The translations under genes were made by a program, and so were the position numbers. The notes below the pieces were generated by a model. It was given only the letters and a program-made list of their open reading frames with translations. It did not search any database and was not told where the DNA came from. From assembly GCF_000172635.2 (NCBI RefSeq), contig NC_018632.1, positions 3,410,001 through 3,474,000 on the forward strand: a stretch of 64,000 nucleotides of DNA. The letters are read 5' to 3'. This document shows, piece after piece, positions 45,171 through 53,955 of the stretch. Positions within the stretch are counted from its first letter, which is position 1. The number at the start of each line of letters is the position of its first letter. Origin of the DNA: Alteromonas macleodii ATCC 27126 (GTDB lineage: Bacteria > Pseudomonadota > Gammaproteobacteria > Enterobacterales > Alteromonadaceae).

Positions 45171-45758
45171 ATGGAATTGGCAATTATTCTAATGATGTTA
45201 CTTATTGTCGTTGCACTGGGTGCCATAAAGTTGTCAGACGGCGGTGTCGCATTTCCATTTAGGCGAAAGCCGCAATTGTTCACCCCCGTTGAACACTCTT
45301 TTTTGAACCTTATCGAACAGGCTATGGGAAGAGAGTTTCGCATAGTGTGCCGTGTGCGTCTTAACGATTTAGTGGCGGTTCGCCAGTCTGCAAATAAAAA
45401 GACGGCAAGCCAAGCCATCAGCAGAGCTTCTAGCAGACAGCTCGACTTTGTATTAGTAGATAAACACGACATGAGTCCTGTTCTTGCTATCGACTTAGTT
45501 CATAGCCAAGGCAAAGATGGTTATAAATCACAAAAAGACTGGTTTGTAACCGGAGCACTTGATGCTGCCGGCCTTCCTCACGCAAGAATTAAAGTGAAGT
45601 CTGGTTATACCGTTGACGATATTCGCGAGTGTTTGGAAAACAAACTCATTCCTTATCGCCGTTTACAGCAAAAAATGGCACAGCTGCCAACGCATAATCC
45701 AGAGCCACCAAAGCGCCCGACTCGCCCAGTGCGTTCAAGCAGACCAGCTGCAGCTTAA
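45171..45758 (+). CDS. DUF2726-type membrane-anchored protein
   Basis: This 195-aa protein has one N-terminal membrane helix ('LAIILMMLLIVVALGAI') and a cytosolic DUF2726 domain of nuclease-like fold: 'FTPVEHSFLNLIEQAMG', 'RQLDFVLVDKHDMSPVLAIDLV' and 'KDWFVTGALDAAGLPHARIKV'. GAGG lies six bases before the ATG at 45171; a TTG at 45150 is rejected. The C-terminal tail is Pro/Arg-rich. The function of the family is unknown; its fold resembles restriction-endonuclease or Vsr-type domains. Confidence 0.8.
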   Translation: MELAIILMMLLIVVALGAIKLSDGGVAFPFRRKPQLFTPVEHSFLNLIEQAMGREFRIVCRVRLNDLVAVRQSANKKTASQAISRASSRQLDFVLVDKHDMSPVLAIDLVHSQGKDGYKSQKDWFVTGALDAAGLPHARIKVKSGYTVDDIRECLENKLIPYRRLQQKMAQLPTHNPEPPKRPTRPVRSSRPAAA

Positions 45759-45922
45759 GACATAACCCCACTTCCCCTGGCCTTTGTTGCTTTGCTATTT
45801 TCTTACTCTCAAATAGCGGTAACAGAGGCATTTTTCTGTCAGTTTACCCGTTTTCCTTATACAATTAACGCTTTCAGCAGCGTATTCACGCGTTAAATTC
45901 CCTCAACACCGTCGGTAAAGTT

Positions 45923-46624
45923 ATGAAAAAAATTGGTATTTTAGGTGCAATGGACGAAGAAGTTGCGCTACTTAAAGCGTCACTTTGGAATGTAAAAGAA
46001 ACCCAGTGGAAGCACCTGACGTTTTACGAAGGTACACTTAACGACATAGAAGTGGTGCTAGTAAAATGCGGTATTGGTAAAGTGGCTGCAGCAATTGCTA
46101 CTACTGTACTTATCGAACAGTACGCCCCTGATGCTGTTGTCAATACCGGTTCTGCCGGAGGTTTCGACAAGAATCTAAACATCGGTGATTTAGTGATCGC
46201 CAGTCACGTTATTCACCATGATGCCGATTTAACCCATTTTGGCTACAAGCTCGGTCAATGCGCAGGTATGCCTGAAGATTTCCGTTGCGATACAAGGTTA
46301 ATGGAAGCCGCTCGTAGTGCTGCCACAGGCATTACGTCGCTTCAGTCGACAACAGGTTTAATCTGTACGGGCGATGCGTTTATCGGTAGCGACGAAGCTG
46401 TAGCAGAACTGCGTGAAAACTTCCCAGACATGAAAGCGGTTGAGATGGAAGGTGCAGCTATAGGTCAAACTTGCCATATGCTCGACACGCCTTTCCTTGT
46501 CATTCGTTCATTGTCGGATATTGCAGGAAAAACGTCGTCAGTGAGCTTTAAAGAGTATCTAGACACTGCCGCTAAACACTCAGCACAATTAGTTATGGCA
46601 ATGATTAAGGCTCTCGCAAAATAA
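45923..46624 (+). CDS. mtnN: 5'-methylthioadenosine/S-adenosylhomocysteine nucleosidase
   Basis: MtnN (Pfs) cleaves adenine from methylthioadenosine and S-adenosylhomocysteine, recycling by-products of polyamine synthesis and methylation. The 233-aa product is of standard length, with 'KIGILGAMDEEVALLK' (catalytic Glu), 'NTGSAGGFDKNLNIGDLV', 'AVEMEGAAIGQTC' and 'VIRSLSDIAGKTSS' (catalytic Asp). It is followed one base later by cbiB, an arrangement also seen in Vibrio and other gammaproteobacteria. Confidence 0.97.
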   Translation: MKKIGILGAMDEEVALLKASLWNVKETQWKHLTFYEGTLNDIEVVLVKCGIGKVAAAIATTVLIEQYAPDAVVNTGSAGGFDKNLNIGDLVIASHVIHHDADLTHFGYKLGQCAGMPEDFRCDTRLMEAARSAATGITSLQSTTGLICTGDAFIGSDEAVAELRENFPDMKAVEMEGAAIGQTCHMLDTPFLVIRSLSDIAGKTSSVSFKEYLDTAAKHSAQLVMAMIKALAK

Positions 46625-46625
46625 G

Positions 46626-47573
46626 ATGACAGAGGTAATTAGCGACCCGCAATACCAGTCGCTATTCGTACTTTGGCTGGCTATCGCCGTTGACGCATTA
46701 TGGCGCTGGCCCCAAAGTACTCATCCATTAACGCTCATGCGCTACCTCGTTCAGCAAATGGGGCGCAAAGTGGTGCCCTCTCGCGAATACGGTAGGTCTC
46801 AGCACTATATTTCAGGCTCATTAGCCGCCCTAGTTCTTCTTGCGCCATTGGTAGTATGTGTTGCCATCTTGGTGTACATGGCCCAATACCCCGTATTCTT
46901 TGAGGCGATTATTCTTGTCGCACTGCTCGATTACGGTTACCAGCGTCAACAGTACAAAAAAGTGCTGGCGAGTGTGGGAAGAAATAAAAAATCCCTCGCA
47001 CGTGAAATGGCGCAAACCATTACTGCACGTCAATGCGATTCACTTTCCGATATAGGAATTGCCAAAGCCGCGATAGAATCGCTATGGCTGAAGTTTCTTT
47101 ATCTTTATTGCGGCGTCATTTTCTACTTTGTAGTGGCAGGCCCCATAGGCGCACTCATTTATCGATTGCTTTTGCTCACATCTTGGCAGTGGCATTACCG
47201 AACCCCTGCAATGACTTTCTTTGCCAAACCCGTACGCAAACTCGTTTACTTACTTAATGTGCCGCCCGCGGTCATTGGTGGTCTAGCAACACTACTGGTC
47301 AGCCATCCTATTAAAGGGTTTCGCGCCATAAAGCGCTCCCCAGTGAAAGATAAAACGTCGCTACTGCTTGCGCTTATGGGCGGTGTGCTTGATATTAAAC
47401 TCGGCGGCCCAGCAATTTATGCCAACAAGAAGATTCGATACACCCGCGTGGGAGGCGCTAACGAGGTAAAGTACTCTCACATGTTGACAGCCAAAAATAC
47501 CGTTACTCATGCCATGATTGCGGTTAGCGCCTTCGCATCGTTAGCTATGCTGGCAATGGCCGTGGCACAATAA
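46626..47573 (+). CDS. cbiB: Adenosylcobinamide-phosphate synthase-like protein (CbiB/CobD family)
   Basis: CbiB is an inner-membrane enzyme that attaches aminopropanol or its phosphate to cobyric acid. The 315-aa product has about five to six hydrophobic segments and family stretches 'AIAVDALWRWPQSTHPLTLM', 'ARQCDSLSDIGIAKAAIESL' and 'GVLDIKLGGPAIYANKKI'. The ATG is one base after the mtnN stop. With btuF downstream, the group points to cobinamide or B12 salvage. Other cobalamin genes are not in the window, so de novo synthesis cannot be claimed. Confidence 0.9.
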   Translation: MTEVISDPQYQSLFVLWLAIAVDALWRWPQSTHPLTLMRYLVQQMGRKVVPSREYGRSQHYISGSLAALVLLAPLVVCVAILVYMAQYPVFFEAIILVALLDYGYQRQQYKKVLASVGRNKKSLAREMAQTITARQCDSLSDIGIAKAAIESLWLKFLYLYCGVIFYFVVAGPIGALIYRLLLLTSWQWHYRTPAMTFFAKPVRKLVYLLNVPPAVIGGLATLLVSHPIKGFRAIKRSPVKDKTSLLLALMGGVLDIKLGGPAIYANKKIRYTRVGGANEVKYSHMLTAKNTVTHAMIAVSAFASLAMLAMAVAQ

Positions 47574-47584
47574 AAACAGCAGAT

Positions 47585-48493
47585 ATGATGAAAACCATTT
47601 TTTTTGTAATTTTAAGCTATTTACCTCTTCTCACATTTGCTAACTCAGAATCAGATGCCGAGACAATACACCTAGCTCATTCAGATCAATTTGCTTCTGC
47701 CGATGTTGCACCAAGCTCGGAATCAAGCGCCTTATCAAATTCCGTCGAGCTAAAGATAGTCAGCCTTGCGCCCCACCTTACCGAATGGGCATTTAGTTTG
47801 GGCTTAGGCCCTAACCTTGTAGGTGTAAGCGACTATAGCGACTATCCTGACGCCGCGAAAAATATTAAGCGGGTGGCGGATTTTCAAGGTGCCGATATCG
47901 CTACCATTGTGGCGTTAGAACCTAATTTAATTCTTGCATGGGATGGAGGCAATAAGCCGCAAGATATCCATAAGCTTTCCTCGATGGGTCTAAACGTATT
48001 TAGCAGTAAGGTCGAAAATATCACTGATATAGCCAGCGAAATTAAAAGGCTTGGGGCACTTACAAATACGCAAAAGCAGGCGACCCAGCTCTCCAATGAT
48101 TTTCTCAACGAACTAGCCGAACTTCGAAGTAAATACGACAAATCCTCGCTTATACCAGTATTTTATTATTCGTGGACTGCTCCACTTATGACCATCGGTC
48201 CCAACGCGTGGGGTAACCAACTGCTGAATGTGTGTGGTGCTCAAACATTATTTGCAGACAGCCCTGTAGACTATCCTCAAGTCGCATTAAAAGATGTACT
48301 TACTCGCCAACCTCATGCACTCATTGCGGCATCTAAAAGTACGCATTCAGAACTTGAGGTATTCTGGCGTGATCATCGCTCTTTCCTCAAAGCCCCCTTA
48401 ATTGTTGTGGATCCAGACGTCACCAGTCGGTTTTCATTGCGATTAATAAATGAACTAAAAGTACTCTGTAAAGGTATTAAAGAAAGCGCATAA
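47585..48493 (+). CDS. btuF: Periplasmic cobalamin-binding protein
   Basis: BtuF is the periplasmic component of the B12 ABC importer. The 302-aa product has a signal peptide ('ILSYLPLLTFANSE'), a Ser/Ala-rich spacer of ~35 residues, and the class III substrate-binding fold with 'KIVSLAPHLTEWAFSLGLG', 'LVGVSDYSDYPDAAKNI' and 'IATIVALEPNLILAWDGG'. It starts 12 bases after cbiB. The membrane and ATPase components (BtuC, BtuD) are not in this window. No cobalamin riboswitch was seen upstream of mtnN. Confidence 0.92.
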   Translation: MMKTIFFVILSYLPLLTFANSESDAETIHLAHSDQFASADVAPSSESSALSNSVELKIVSLAPHLTEWAFSLGLGPNLVGVSDYSDYPDAAKNIKRVADFQGADIATIVALEPNLILAWDGGNKPQDIHKLSSMGLNVFSSKVENITDIASEIKRLGALTNTQKQATQLSNDFLNELAELRSKYDKSSLIPVFYYSWTAPLMTIGPNAWGNQLLNVCGAQTLFADSPVDYPQVALKDVLTRQPHALIAASKSTHSELEVFWRDHRSFLKAPLIVVDPDVTSRFSLRLINELKVLCKGIKESA

Positions 48494-48626
48494 GCGTTAT
48501 ACTTAAGTCTAGACCTGCTGGGCTGTTTTCAATTGATACACACCGACTTGGCTCAATTTAAGCGCCTTTGTGTAACAGAATAAGAGCAGGTTCTAATCTT
48601 CTATAAAAAGGTAAGAGTTTTTATTC

Positions 48627-49031
48627 ATGCGGATTGTTGTTGCGGGTTTTCTAGTTGTTATCAGTGTTGCATTGTTTGTGTCGCTTCAGTGCACAGCGAA
48701 AGCGACCGCGCAAGCCTCTGTTGCCGCATCACCATATCTTATCGAGCGAGTTGCGAACAACGACTGGCTCCTTATTGATGTTCGCTCTCCGCAAGAATTC
48801 GCCGATGGTCACATTCCTGGCGCAGTAAATATGCCCCATGAAAATATCAATGACTACCTTAGCGAATTAGAAGGCCACAAAAACAAGCCTATTATCATTT
48901 ATTGTCGTTCAGGCAGAAGAGCCAAACTGGCAATGAAAGTATTGGAAGAACTCGATTTTTCTGAAGTCATGCATTTAGAAGGCGATATGTTAGGCTGGAG
49001 TGCCGCTGGCATGACAGTTGACCGAATGTAG
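48627..49031 (+). CDS. Secreted rhodanese-like protein
   Basis: This 134-aa protein is a single-domain rhodanese (PspE-like) with an N-terminal signal peptide or anchor ('FLVVISVALFVSLQCTAKATA'). The domain shows 'LLIDVRSPQEFADGHIPGAVNMPH' and the active-site loop 'IIYCRSGRRAKLAMKVL' with catalytic Cys. It should accept or transfer sulfane sulfur in the periplasm. It stands alone. Confidence 0.93.
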   Translation: MRIVVAGFLVVISVALFVSLQCTAKATAQASVAASPYLIERVANNDWLLIDVRSPQEFADGHIPGAVNMPHENINDYLSELEGHKNKPIIIYCRSGRRAKLAMKVLEELDFSEVMHLEGDMLGWSAAGMTVDRM

Positions 49032-49167
49032 ACTCAATATTCCGCCTTCTCCTTCGTATTAGTCTTTGGCACTAAAGATGTTGTAAGTTCAACCTCTTGG
49101 CTGATTACTGTGTGTAACTGAGCCCCTGTGATACACTCTTTTTACTCGACGATTGTATGAAACACCC

Positions 49168-49569
49168 ATGAAAATAGATATTGCTACTCCGGCCATGTTA
49201 TTTCCGGCGATTTCTTTATTGCTTCTAGCCTATACCAATCGCTTTTTAACGCTTGCAACTATTATCCGAAACTTTTCAAAAGAAGAGAGAGATGAGAATA
49301 CTCAAGCACAAATAAAAAACCTTCGATTACGTATTCAACTTATTAAGCGAATGCAAATAGCAGGTGTGGGTAGTTTTTTTCTTTGTGTAGTATCCATGCT
49401 AGCGATATACCTCACCTATCAACAGGTAGGAAACTGGGTGTTTGCTGCAAGTTTAGTATCACTTCTGTATTCACTATGGATGTCGGTAAGAGAAATATTG
49501 ATATCAGTTGAAGCCTTGGATGTGCACCTTGACGGGATGAAAAACGCCCCGCGTAAAGAAAAAGTATGA
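49168..49569 (+). CDS. DUF2721-type membrane protein
   Basis: This 133-aa membrane protein matches the pattern of the DUF2721 family: an N-terminal helix ('AMLFPAISLLLLAYTNRFL'), a charged stretch with 'LRLRIQLIKRMQIAG', then two helices. The ATG at 49168 is preferred to a TTG at 49153. It overlaps the next gene by 4 bases (ATGA). The function is unknown. Confidence 0.8.
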   Translation: MKIDIATPAMLFPAISLLLLAYTNRFLTLATIIRNFSKEERDENTQAQIKNLRLRIQLIKRMQIAGVGSFFLCVVSMLAIYLTYQQVGNWVFAASLVSLLYSLWMSVREILISVEALDVHLDGMKNAPRKEKV

Positions 49570-50171
49570 AGCCCACAAATCATTTGAGCCACATAATTCA
49601 AAGTGATATCAGCTACGAGTCTCTAGCGCCTGAGTTTTTTGCAGGGGTGATTGCTCTTGGTAATCACGTGCACGGAGATAACTACCTAACCAACGAGCTA
49701 CTTGCTGATTACTATGCAAAGAGCTTTGTTGGCAATACTAATGCTAGCTGGGTAGCCCTATACAAACAAAAAGTTGTTGGTTTCAGGCTCACCTTTGCGC
49801 ATACGCAATGGGAAGCAGATGAGTGGTGCAGCCCTTCCCTTTGGCCAGTAGATCCAAATACCGTATGCTATTTCAAATGTAATACGGTAGACCCCGCAAT
49901 GCAGGGCTGTGGAATTGGCAGCAGACTATTAAGTAAATCGATTGAATGTGCGCAAACTCAAGGCGCAGAAGCGGGTTTAGCACATATTTGGTTGGCAAGT
50001 CCGGGCAACAGCGCATTTAAGTACTTCACTAAAAATGGGGGGCAGCTTATAAAGAAGCACCCTAATAAGTGGCGCTACGCATCTATTCATGAAGGCTACG
50101 ATTGCCCTGTATGCGAGGGTTATTGCGAGTGTGAAGGTGCGGAAATGCTACTTCAATTTCAAGCCCCATAA
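49566..50171 (+). CDS. GNAT acetyltransferase with a cysteine-rich C-terminus
   Basis: This 201-aa protein has a GNAT domain: the acetyl-CoA loop is 'VDPAMQGCGIGSRLLSKSIE' (Q-x-x-G-x-G) at about residue 113, followed by 'IWLASPGNSAFKYFTKNGGQ'. The last 30 residues contain four closely spaced cysteines ('YDCPVCEGYCECEGAEM'), which could bind zinc or iron. Its start overlaps the DUF2721 gene stop. The substrate is unknown. Confidence 0.85.
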   Translation: MKPTNHLSHIIQSDISYESLAPEFFAGVIALGNHVHGDNYLTNELLADYYAKSFVGNTNASWVALYKQKVVGFRLTFAHTQWEADEWCSPSLWPVDPNTVCYFKCNTVDPAMQGCGIGSRLLSKSIECAQTQGAEAGLAHIWLASPGNSAFKYFTKNGGQLIKKHPNKWRYASIHEGYDCPVCEGYCECEGAEMLLQFQAP

Positions 50172-50201
50172 GTACGACACAGTTAATAACGTTTTCATTC
50201 T

Positions 50202-51560
50202 ATGACCTACGATCCTCTTATTTCACGCGGCGTTTCATCAATGTTACCCGCGGCAAACAGCTACTGGCATGCCACACACAAACCACCAACACTGCCGCCT
50301 TTAAACAAGAAGGTAAACACTGAGTACCTCGTTATTGGTGGTGGTTATACCGGTCTTTCAGCTGCCATCACACTTGCTCAAGCGAAACAAGAAGTCACGC
50401 TACTTGATGCGAATTCACCGGGATTTGGCTGTGCGGGCCGGAACGGAGGCTTTATCCTCTCGGGTAGCGGCCGATTGAGCTTAAGCGCCATAGAGGACAA
50501 GTGGGGTCGCGACATCGCCAAAGCTATGCAGGGCGAGTTTGATGGCGCGGTACACCTGCTTAAACAACGTATTGCAGACTTTAATATGCAGGTCGATTTG
50601 GTAGAAGAACCATATTTAAAACTGGCGCATAACCCAAAGCAAGCCGAACTACTCCGTGCCAGTGCTAAGCATCTTGAGTCACACTTCAACGTACCGAGCT
50701 CTACACTTAGTGATAAAGACCTTACTGCGCGCTTTGGTATTGAAGGGGCGTATGGTGGCGTTGAGCTAAAGGGTGCATGCTTACACCCACTAAAATTAGT
50801 AAGCGAATATGCAAGAGTAGCAAAGGAGCTTGGAGCAACGCTTTTTTACGACTCGCCAGCCATTCGCATTGAAAAGCACAAGACCGGATATGTTGTCGCA
50901 ACACCAAGCGGGTCAGTTTTGGCCAAACACATACTCATTGCTACTAATGCTTATACCCCTAAGCGCTTTCATGACAGCGTAGACAATAAGCAATTTCCTG
51001 TTCAATCGAGCATTTTTGTCACTGCGCCATTGAGTAGCGAACAGCGCGCAAAGTCTGGCCTAACCACGCCAATGAGCTTCATGGATACGCGGATGATGAA
51101 GTATTACTACCGTGTGCTGCCAGATGGCAGATTATTATTCGGCGGTCGTGGGGCCGTAAAAGGTAAAGATGCAGATAATGTTTCAGAGAAACAGCGCTTA
51201 TATCGCGCGATGCTTAATAGTTTCCCTTCACTTAGCGGTATCGCCATGGATTATTTTTGGAGTGGTTGGGTAAGTGTATCGTTAGACAGTATGCCGCGGA
51301 TTTTTATCGACAATAAGGTAAGCGGCAACAATTTAAACCGCTCTAGCGGTAATATCGGTTACGCCATGGGGTATTGCGGTTCGGGCGTTTCTTTTGCCGC
51401 GTTTGCAGGGCAACGACTTGCTCAACGTATGATGGGTAGCAATGACGTCGATTTATCGCTTCCCCTTTATCGTTCTCCTTTGAAAACCTACCCCTTTGCA
51501 AAAGCAAGAAGGCTAGCACTGCATGGCTTGTACCAATGGGCGAAAATAGCAGAACGCTAG
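50202..51560 (+). CDS. FAD-dependent amine oxidoreductase, PuuB/OrdL-like (DAO family)
   Basis: This 452-aa flavoenzyme has the dinucleotide motif 'YLVIGGGYTGLSAAITLA' near residue 45 and the OrdL/PuuB-type 'SPGFGCAGRNGGFILSGS', then 'HILIATNAYTP' and 'YYYRVLPDGRLLFGGRGAV'. PuuB oxidises gamma-glutamylputrescine. Related enzymes act on other amines or amino acids. None of the other Puu pathway genes are adjacent, so the substrate is open. It starts 30 bases after the GNAT gene. Confidence 0.87.
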   Translation: MTYDPLISRGVSSMLPAANSYWHATHKPPTLPPLNKKVNTEYLVIGGGYTGLSAAITLAQAKQEVTLLDANSPGFGCAGRNGGFILSGSGRLSLSAIEDKWGRDIAKAMQGEFDGAVHLLKQRIADFNMQVDLVEEPYLKLAHNPKQAELLRASAKHLESHFNVPSSTLSDKDLTARFGIEGAYGGVELKGACLHPLKLVSEYARVAKELGATLFYDSPAIRIEKHKTGYVVATPSGSVLAKHILIATNAYTPKRFHDSVDNKQFPVQSSIFVTAPLSSEQRAKSGLTTPMSFMDTRMMKYYYRVLPDGRLLFGGRGAVKGKDADNVSEKQRLYRAMLNSFPSLSGIAMDYFWSGWVSVSLDSMPRIFIDNKVSGNNLNRSSGNIGYAMGYCGSGVSFAAFAGQRLAQRMMGSNDVDLSLPLYRSPLKTYPFAKARRLALHGLYQWAKIAER

Positions 51561-51657
51561 TAATGGTTATAAATTACGATTCACTTTAATGTTAAGCATT
51601 GCATGCTGTCTATAAATTAGGCTATTTTAGGTATCTATTCTTTGACGGAGTCACCTC

Positions 51658-52011
51658 ATGTCATATATCGATGCCTTTGCTGTAGCCGTTCCCACTGAAA
51701 ATAAAGCGTTATACATTGAGCACGCCAAACTCGCCGGCGATATTTTTAAAGAGTATGGTGCGACTAAAATACTTGAAGCTTGGGGTGACGATGTCCCTGA
51801 AGGGGAAGTCACGTCTTTCCCGATGGCTGTTAAAGCCAAAGAAAATGAAACCGTGGTGTTTTCCATTGCATTTTGGCCTTCAAAAGAAGTGCGTGATACT
51901 GCTTGGAAAAAGGTGATGGAAGATCCTAGAATGCAGGAAAACGAAAACCCCATGCCTTTCGACGGTAAACGCCTTATTTACGGGGGCTTCGTACCAATGC
52001 TGGAATTATAA
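51658..52011 (+). CDS. DUF1428-family protein
   Basis: This 117-aa protein matches the DUF1428 family (dimeric ferredoxin-like fold): 'SYIDAFAVAVPTENKALYIEHAKLAG', 'WGDDVPEGEVTSFPMAV', 'IAFWPSKEVRDTAWKKVMEDPRM' and 'MPFDGKRLIYGGFVPML'. The ATG follows a TGACGGAG ribosome site. It stands alone. The function of the family is unknown. Confidence 0.9.
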   Translation: MSYIDAFAVAVPTENKALYIEHAKLAGDIFKEYGATKILEAWGDDVPEGEVTSFPMAVKAKENETVVFSIAFWPSKEVRDTAWKKVMEDPRMQENENPMPFDGKRLIYGGFVPMLEL

Positions 52012-52026
52012 GACTATTAGTTTCAG

Positions 52027-52653
52027 CTATTTCATATCGTCTATTTTCGCTAACGCCGACGGCAAGTCTGCGGCTAACTTTTTGTACCGGCGGTATACGA
52101 TAAAAACGACCACACTGTTTATCAAAAGCTGTGTCCCCCACAGCGTGAAGGTATTAAACATCAGTACATTAAATACGGCGAGTGCCAGCAATCCACACCA
52201 CAAAGCAAAGCATCCATAGAGGCTAATTTTCCAGTAATGTAATTGCTGTTTTAATTGGTTTTGTTTAAACGCCAACATTGACTGAACGTCTAACGTCTGG
52301 ACCTTCCACTGTTTTTGCCTTACCCAATATCCCCATGCCCCGAAGGCGGCGGGAATAGGTGTAAGTACCATGAAAAGCAAAAATTGATATGTGCTAAGTG
52401 GCTCGAACAACACCAAAGTTAAACACCACACAGAAACCGCTAGCCCGAGCACCAAATCAACGGCACCTTTTAGTTTAAGTTTGAATCTTGCGCTCTTGGT
52501 TTCTTTAATCAGTGAATCTGTATCTACTGAAGGGGTTGCATCCTTGTAGGCACTTTGCCACTGAGCGAGTTGCTTATCTAATTCGTTCATTTGCGTGCTG
52601 TTCTCGGCCATACTTAATTTTTCTTCGCTCAAGGCTCTTTTATTATCGCTCAA
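52027..52653 (-). CDS. Four-helix membrane protein paired with a sigma factor (possible anti-sigma)
   Basis: This 208-aa protein has a soluble N-terminus (~residues 1-60, 'MNELDKQLAQWQSAYKDATP') and four membrane segments ('LVLGLAVSVWCLTLVLF', 'YQFLLFMVLTPIPAAFG', 'LYGCFALWCGLLALAVFNV', 'LLINSVVVFIVYR'). Its start overlaps the stop of the sigma factor gene by 4 bases. Translational coupling and the soluble N-terminus suggest a membrane anti-sigma or sensor. It has no recognisable zinc motif, so this is inference. Confidence 0.7.
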   Translation of the reverse strand: MSDNKRALSEEKLSMAENSTQMNELDKQLAQWQSAYKDATPSVDTDSLIKETKSARFKLKLKGAVDLVLGLAVSVWCLTLVLFEPLSTYQFLLFMVLTPIPAAFGAWGYWVRQKQWKVQTLDVQSMLAFKQNQLKQQLHYWKISLYGCFALWCGLLALAVFNVLMFNTFTLWGTQLLINSVVVFIVYRRYKKLAADLPSALAKIDDMK

Positions 52654-53210
52654 GGCTGTTGCTCCATTATCTGCGTTAGCTGTTGGCGGGCGCGGCTTAC
52701 CCGCTTAGCGACGGCAGTCTCTTTAATACCTAACATATTAGCTATTTCCAGCTGACTGAAACCTTCTAAAAGCAATGCCAGTACCTGTCTGTACTTTATT
52801 TCTAGCTGACGTAAGCCTGTCATGAGATCCATCGCATTCTCTTGTAACGTGGCATCCCGAGATAAGCTGGCGCTGGTTGTGTGAGAAGAATCGAACTCGC
52901 CGTCATGGGTAAACTCTTTACGCCGCTGCTCTTTAATCACGTGATCGACCGCCTTGTTGTGCGCTACTTTGGCCACAAACGTTTTCACACTTGCCTCACC
53001 GCGAAAGCCACTATCACTGCCTTTTGAAGCTCCTTCAAAAGCGCGCCAAACCGCCAGTGACATTTCTTGTATTAGCTCATCTTGAAGTGATTTATTAGCC
53101 TCAAATGTTGCCGCAATACGCGCCATGAGCGGCGCGTATTCACTAAGCAGTTTTTCTATTTGAATGGTTTCTTTCACTGCATTTCCATTTTTATTATTTT
53201 TTAATTCCAC
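52650..53210 (-). CDS. ECF-type sigma factor (sigma-70 family)
   Basis: This 186-aa protein has sigma region 2 (~25-95, 'LQDELIQEMSLAVWRAF', 'SVKTFVAKVAHNKAVDHV') and region 4 (~130-180, 'LALLLEGFSQLEIANMLGIKE', 'TAVAKRVSRARQQL'). It lacks regions 1.1 and 3, as ECF factors do. It overlaps the four-helix membrane protein gene and follows another membrane protein gene on the same strand. A candidate ECF-type promoter lies at 54076-54102, upstream of the whole group. Confidence 0.9.
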   Translation of the reverse strand: MELKNNKNGNAVKETIQIEKLLSEYAPLMARIAATFEANKSLQDELIQEMSLAVWRAFEGASKGSDSGFRGEASVKTFVAKVAHNKAVDHVIKEQRRKEFTHDGEFDSSHTTSASLSRDATLQENAMDLMTGLRQLEIKYRQVLALLLEGFSQLEIANMLGIKETAVAKRVSRARQQLTQIMEQQP

Positions 53211-53247
53211 GCTTTAAGTGAGCAGTTGAATTACGCTTCCTAGCTGA

Positions 53248-53955
53248 TTAGCGAAATAAGCGCTGGTAAGCAACAAAGCACATACATGAAACAATAGGGC
53301 CAAACACCAATCCCGACAATGCGAAAGTATAGGGCGCAAGTGCAACTGTTAAGAAAATCATGGCACCTATTATCAACATCGGCTTATAAGCGCCCACTAC
53401 TACAGCAATACTATTTGTAAAAGATGCTGGGATTGAGCGATGTTTTAAAATAAGCAACATAGGTACAAATAAAAGCAGTAAATTTATTGGTGTTGCCGAG
53501 CCCATCATTAGCCCGACCTTCCAAGCGGGTACATCTACTACAACACCATTTGCTAACGCCGCCACTGAATCTGCGCCCATTAACATAGCGCCAATTTGAA
53601 ATTGGATCCACGCGATCACTGGCCCGGTCAAACTCCACAAAGCAACATTTGTCCATGAGCGCAGGGTTCCGCCCGACAATCTCACCTTGTTATTTTCTGC
53701 TAAGTTGGCAATGGCCAGCCACATCACGGTAGCCAGAAGCGGACCTACCCATTTCGATATGCCTAAGCCAATTGGCCCTGCTAGCGCTTGAATGAGCCCC
53801 GCGGCTAATAAGGTAACAAAAGAAAGCCCCAATAATCTAAAAGGTGCTTTTATAAAAAGCTGCCAACCCTCTTTCAGCCATGTGAACGCTTCCTTCGCAG
53901 GAAGGCTCTTGTTAGCTTGATGGTATGTTGCACGAGTTGAAGTTACCGTTGTCAT
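53248..53955 (-). CDS. Membrane protein, BPSS1780-like, 235 aa
   Basis: This protein has about six membrane segments and begins with a soluble ~25-residue tail followed by 'AFTWLKEGWQLFIKAPFRLLGLSF', a pattern seen in the BPSS1780-family membrane proteins. Later segments include 'WVGPLLATVMWLAIANL' and 'YKPMLIIGAMIFLTVALAPY'. The function is unknown. It lies 37 bases upstream of the sigma factor gene on the same strand and is probably cotranscribed with it. Confidence 0.7.
   Translation of the reverse strand: MTTVTSTRATYHQANKSLPAKEAFTWLKEGWQLFIKAPFRLLGLSFVTLLAAGLIQALAGPIGLGISKWVGPLLATVMWLAIANLAENNKVRLSGGTLRSWTNVALWSLTGPVIAWIQFQIGAMLMGADSVAALANGVVVDVPAWKVGLMMGSATPINLLLLFVPMLLILKHRSIPASFTNSIAVVVGAYKPMLIIGAMIFLTVALAPYTFALSGLVFGPIVSCMCFVAYQRLFR

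Noticed and set aside
45923..48493. Cobalamin riboswitch upstream of the mtnN-cbiB-btuF group
   Set aside because: The gap before mtnN is only ~160 bases and no B12-box-like core or matching long structure was seen.
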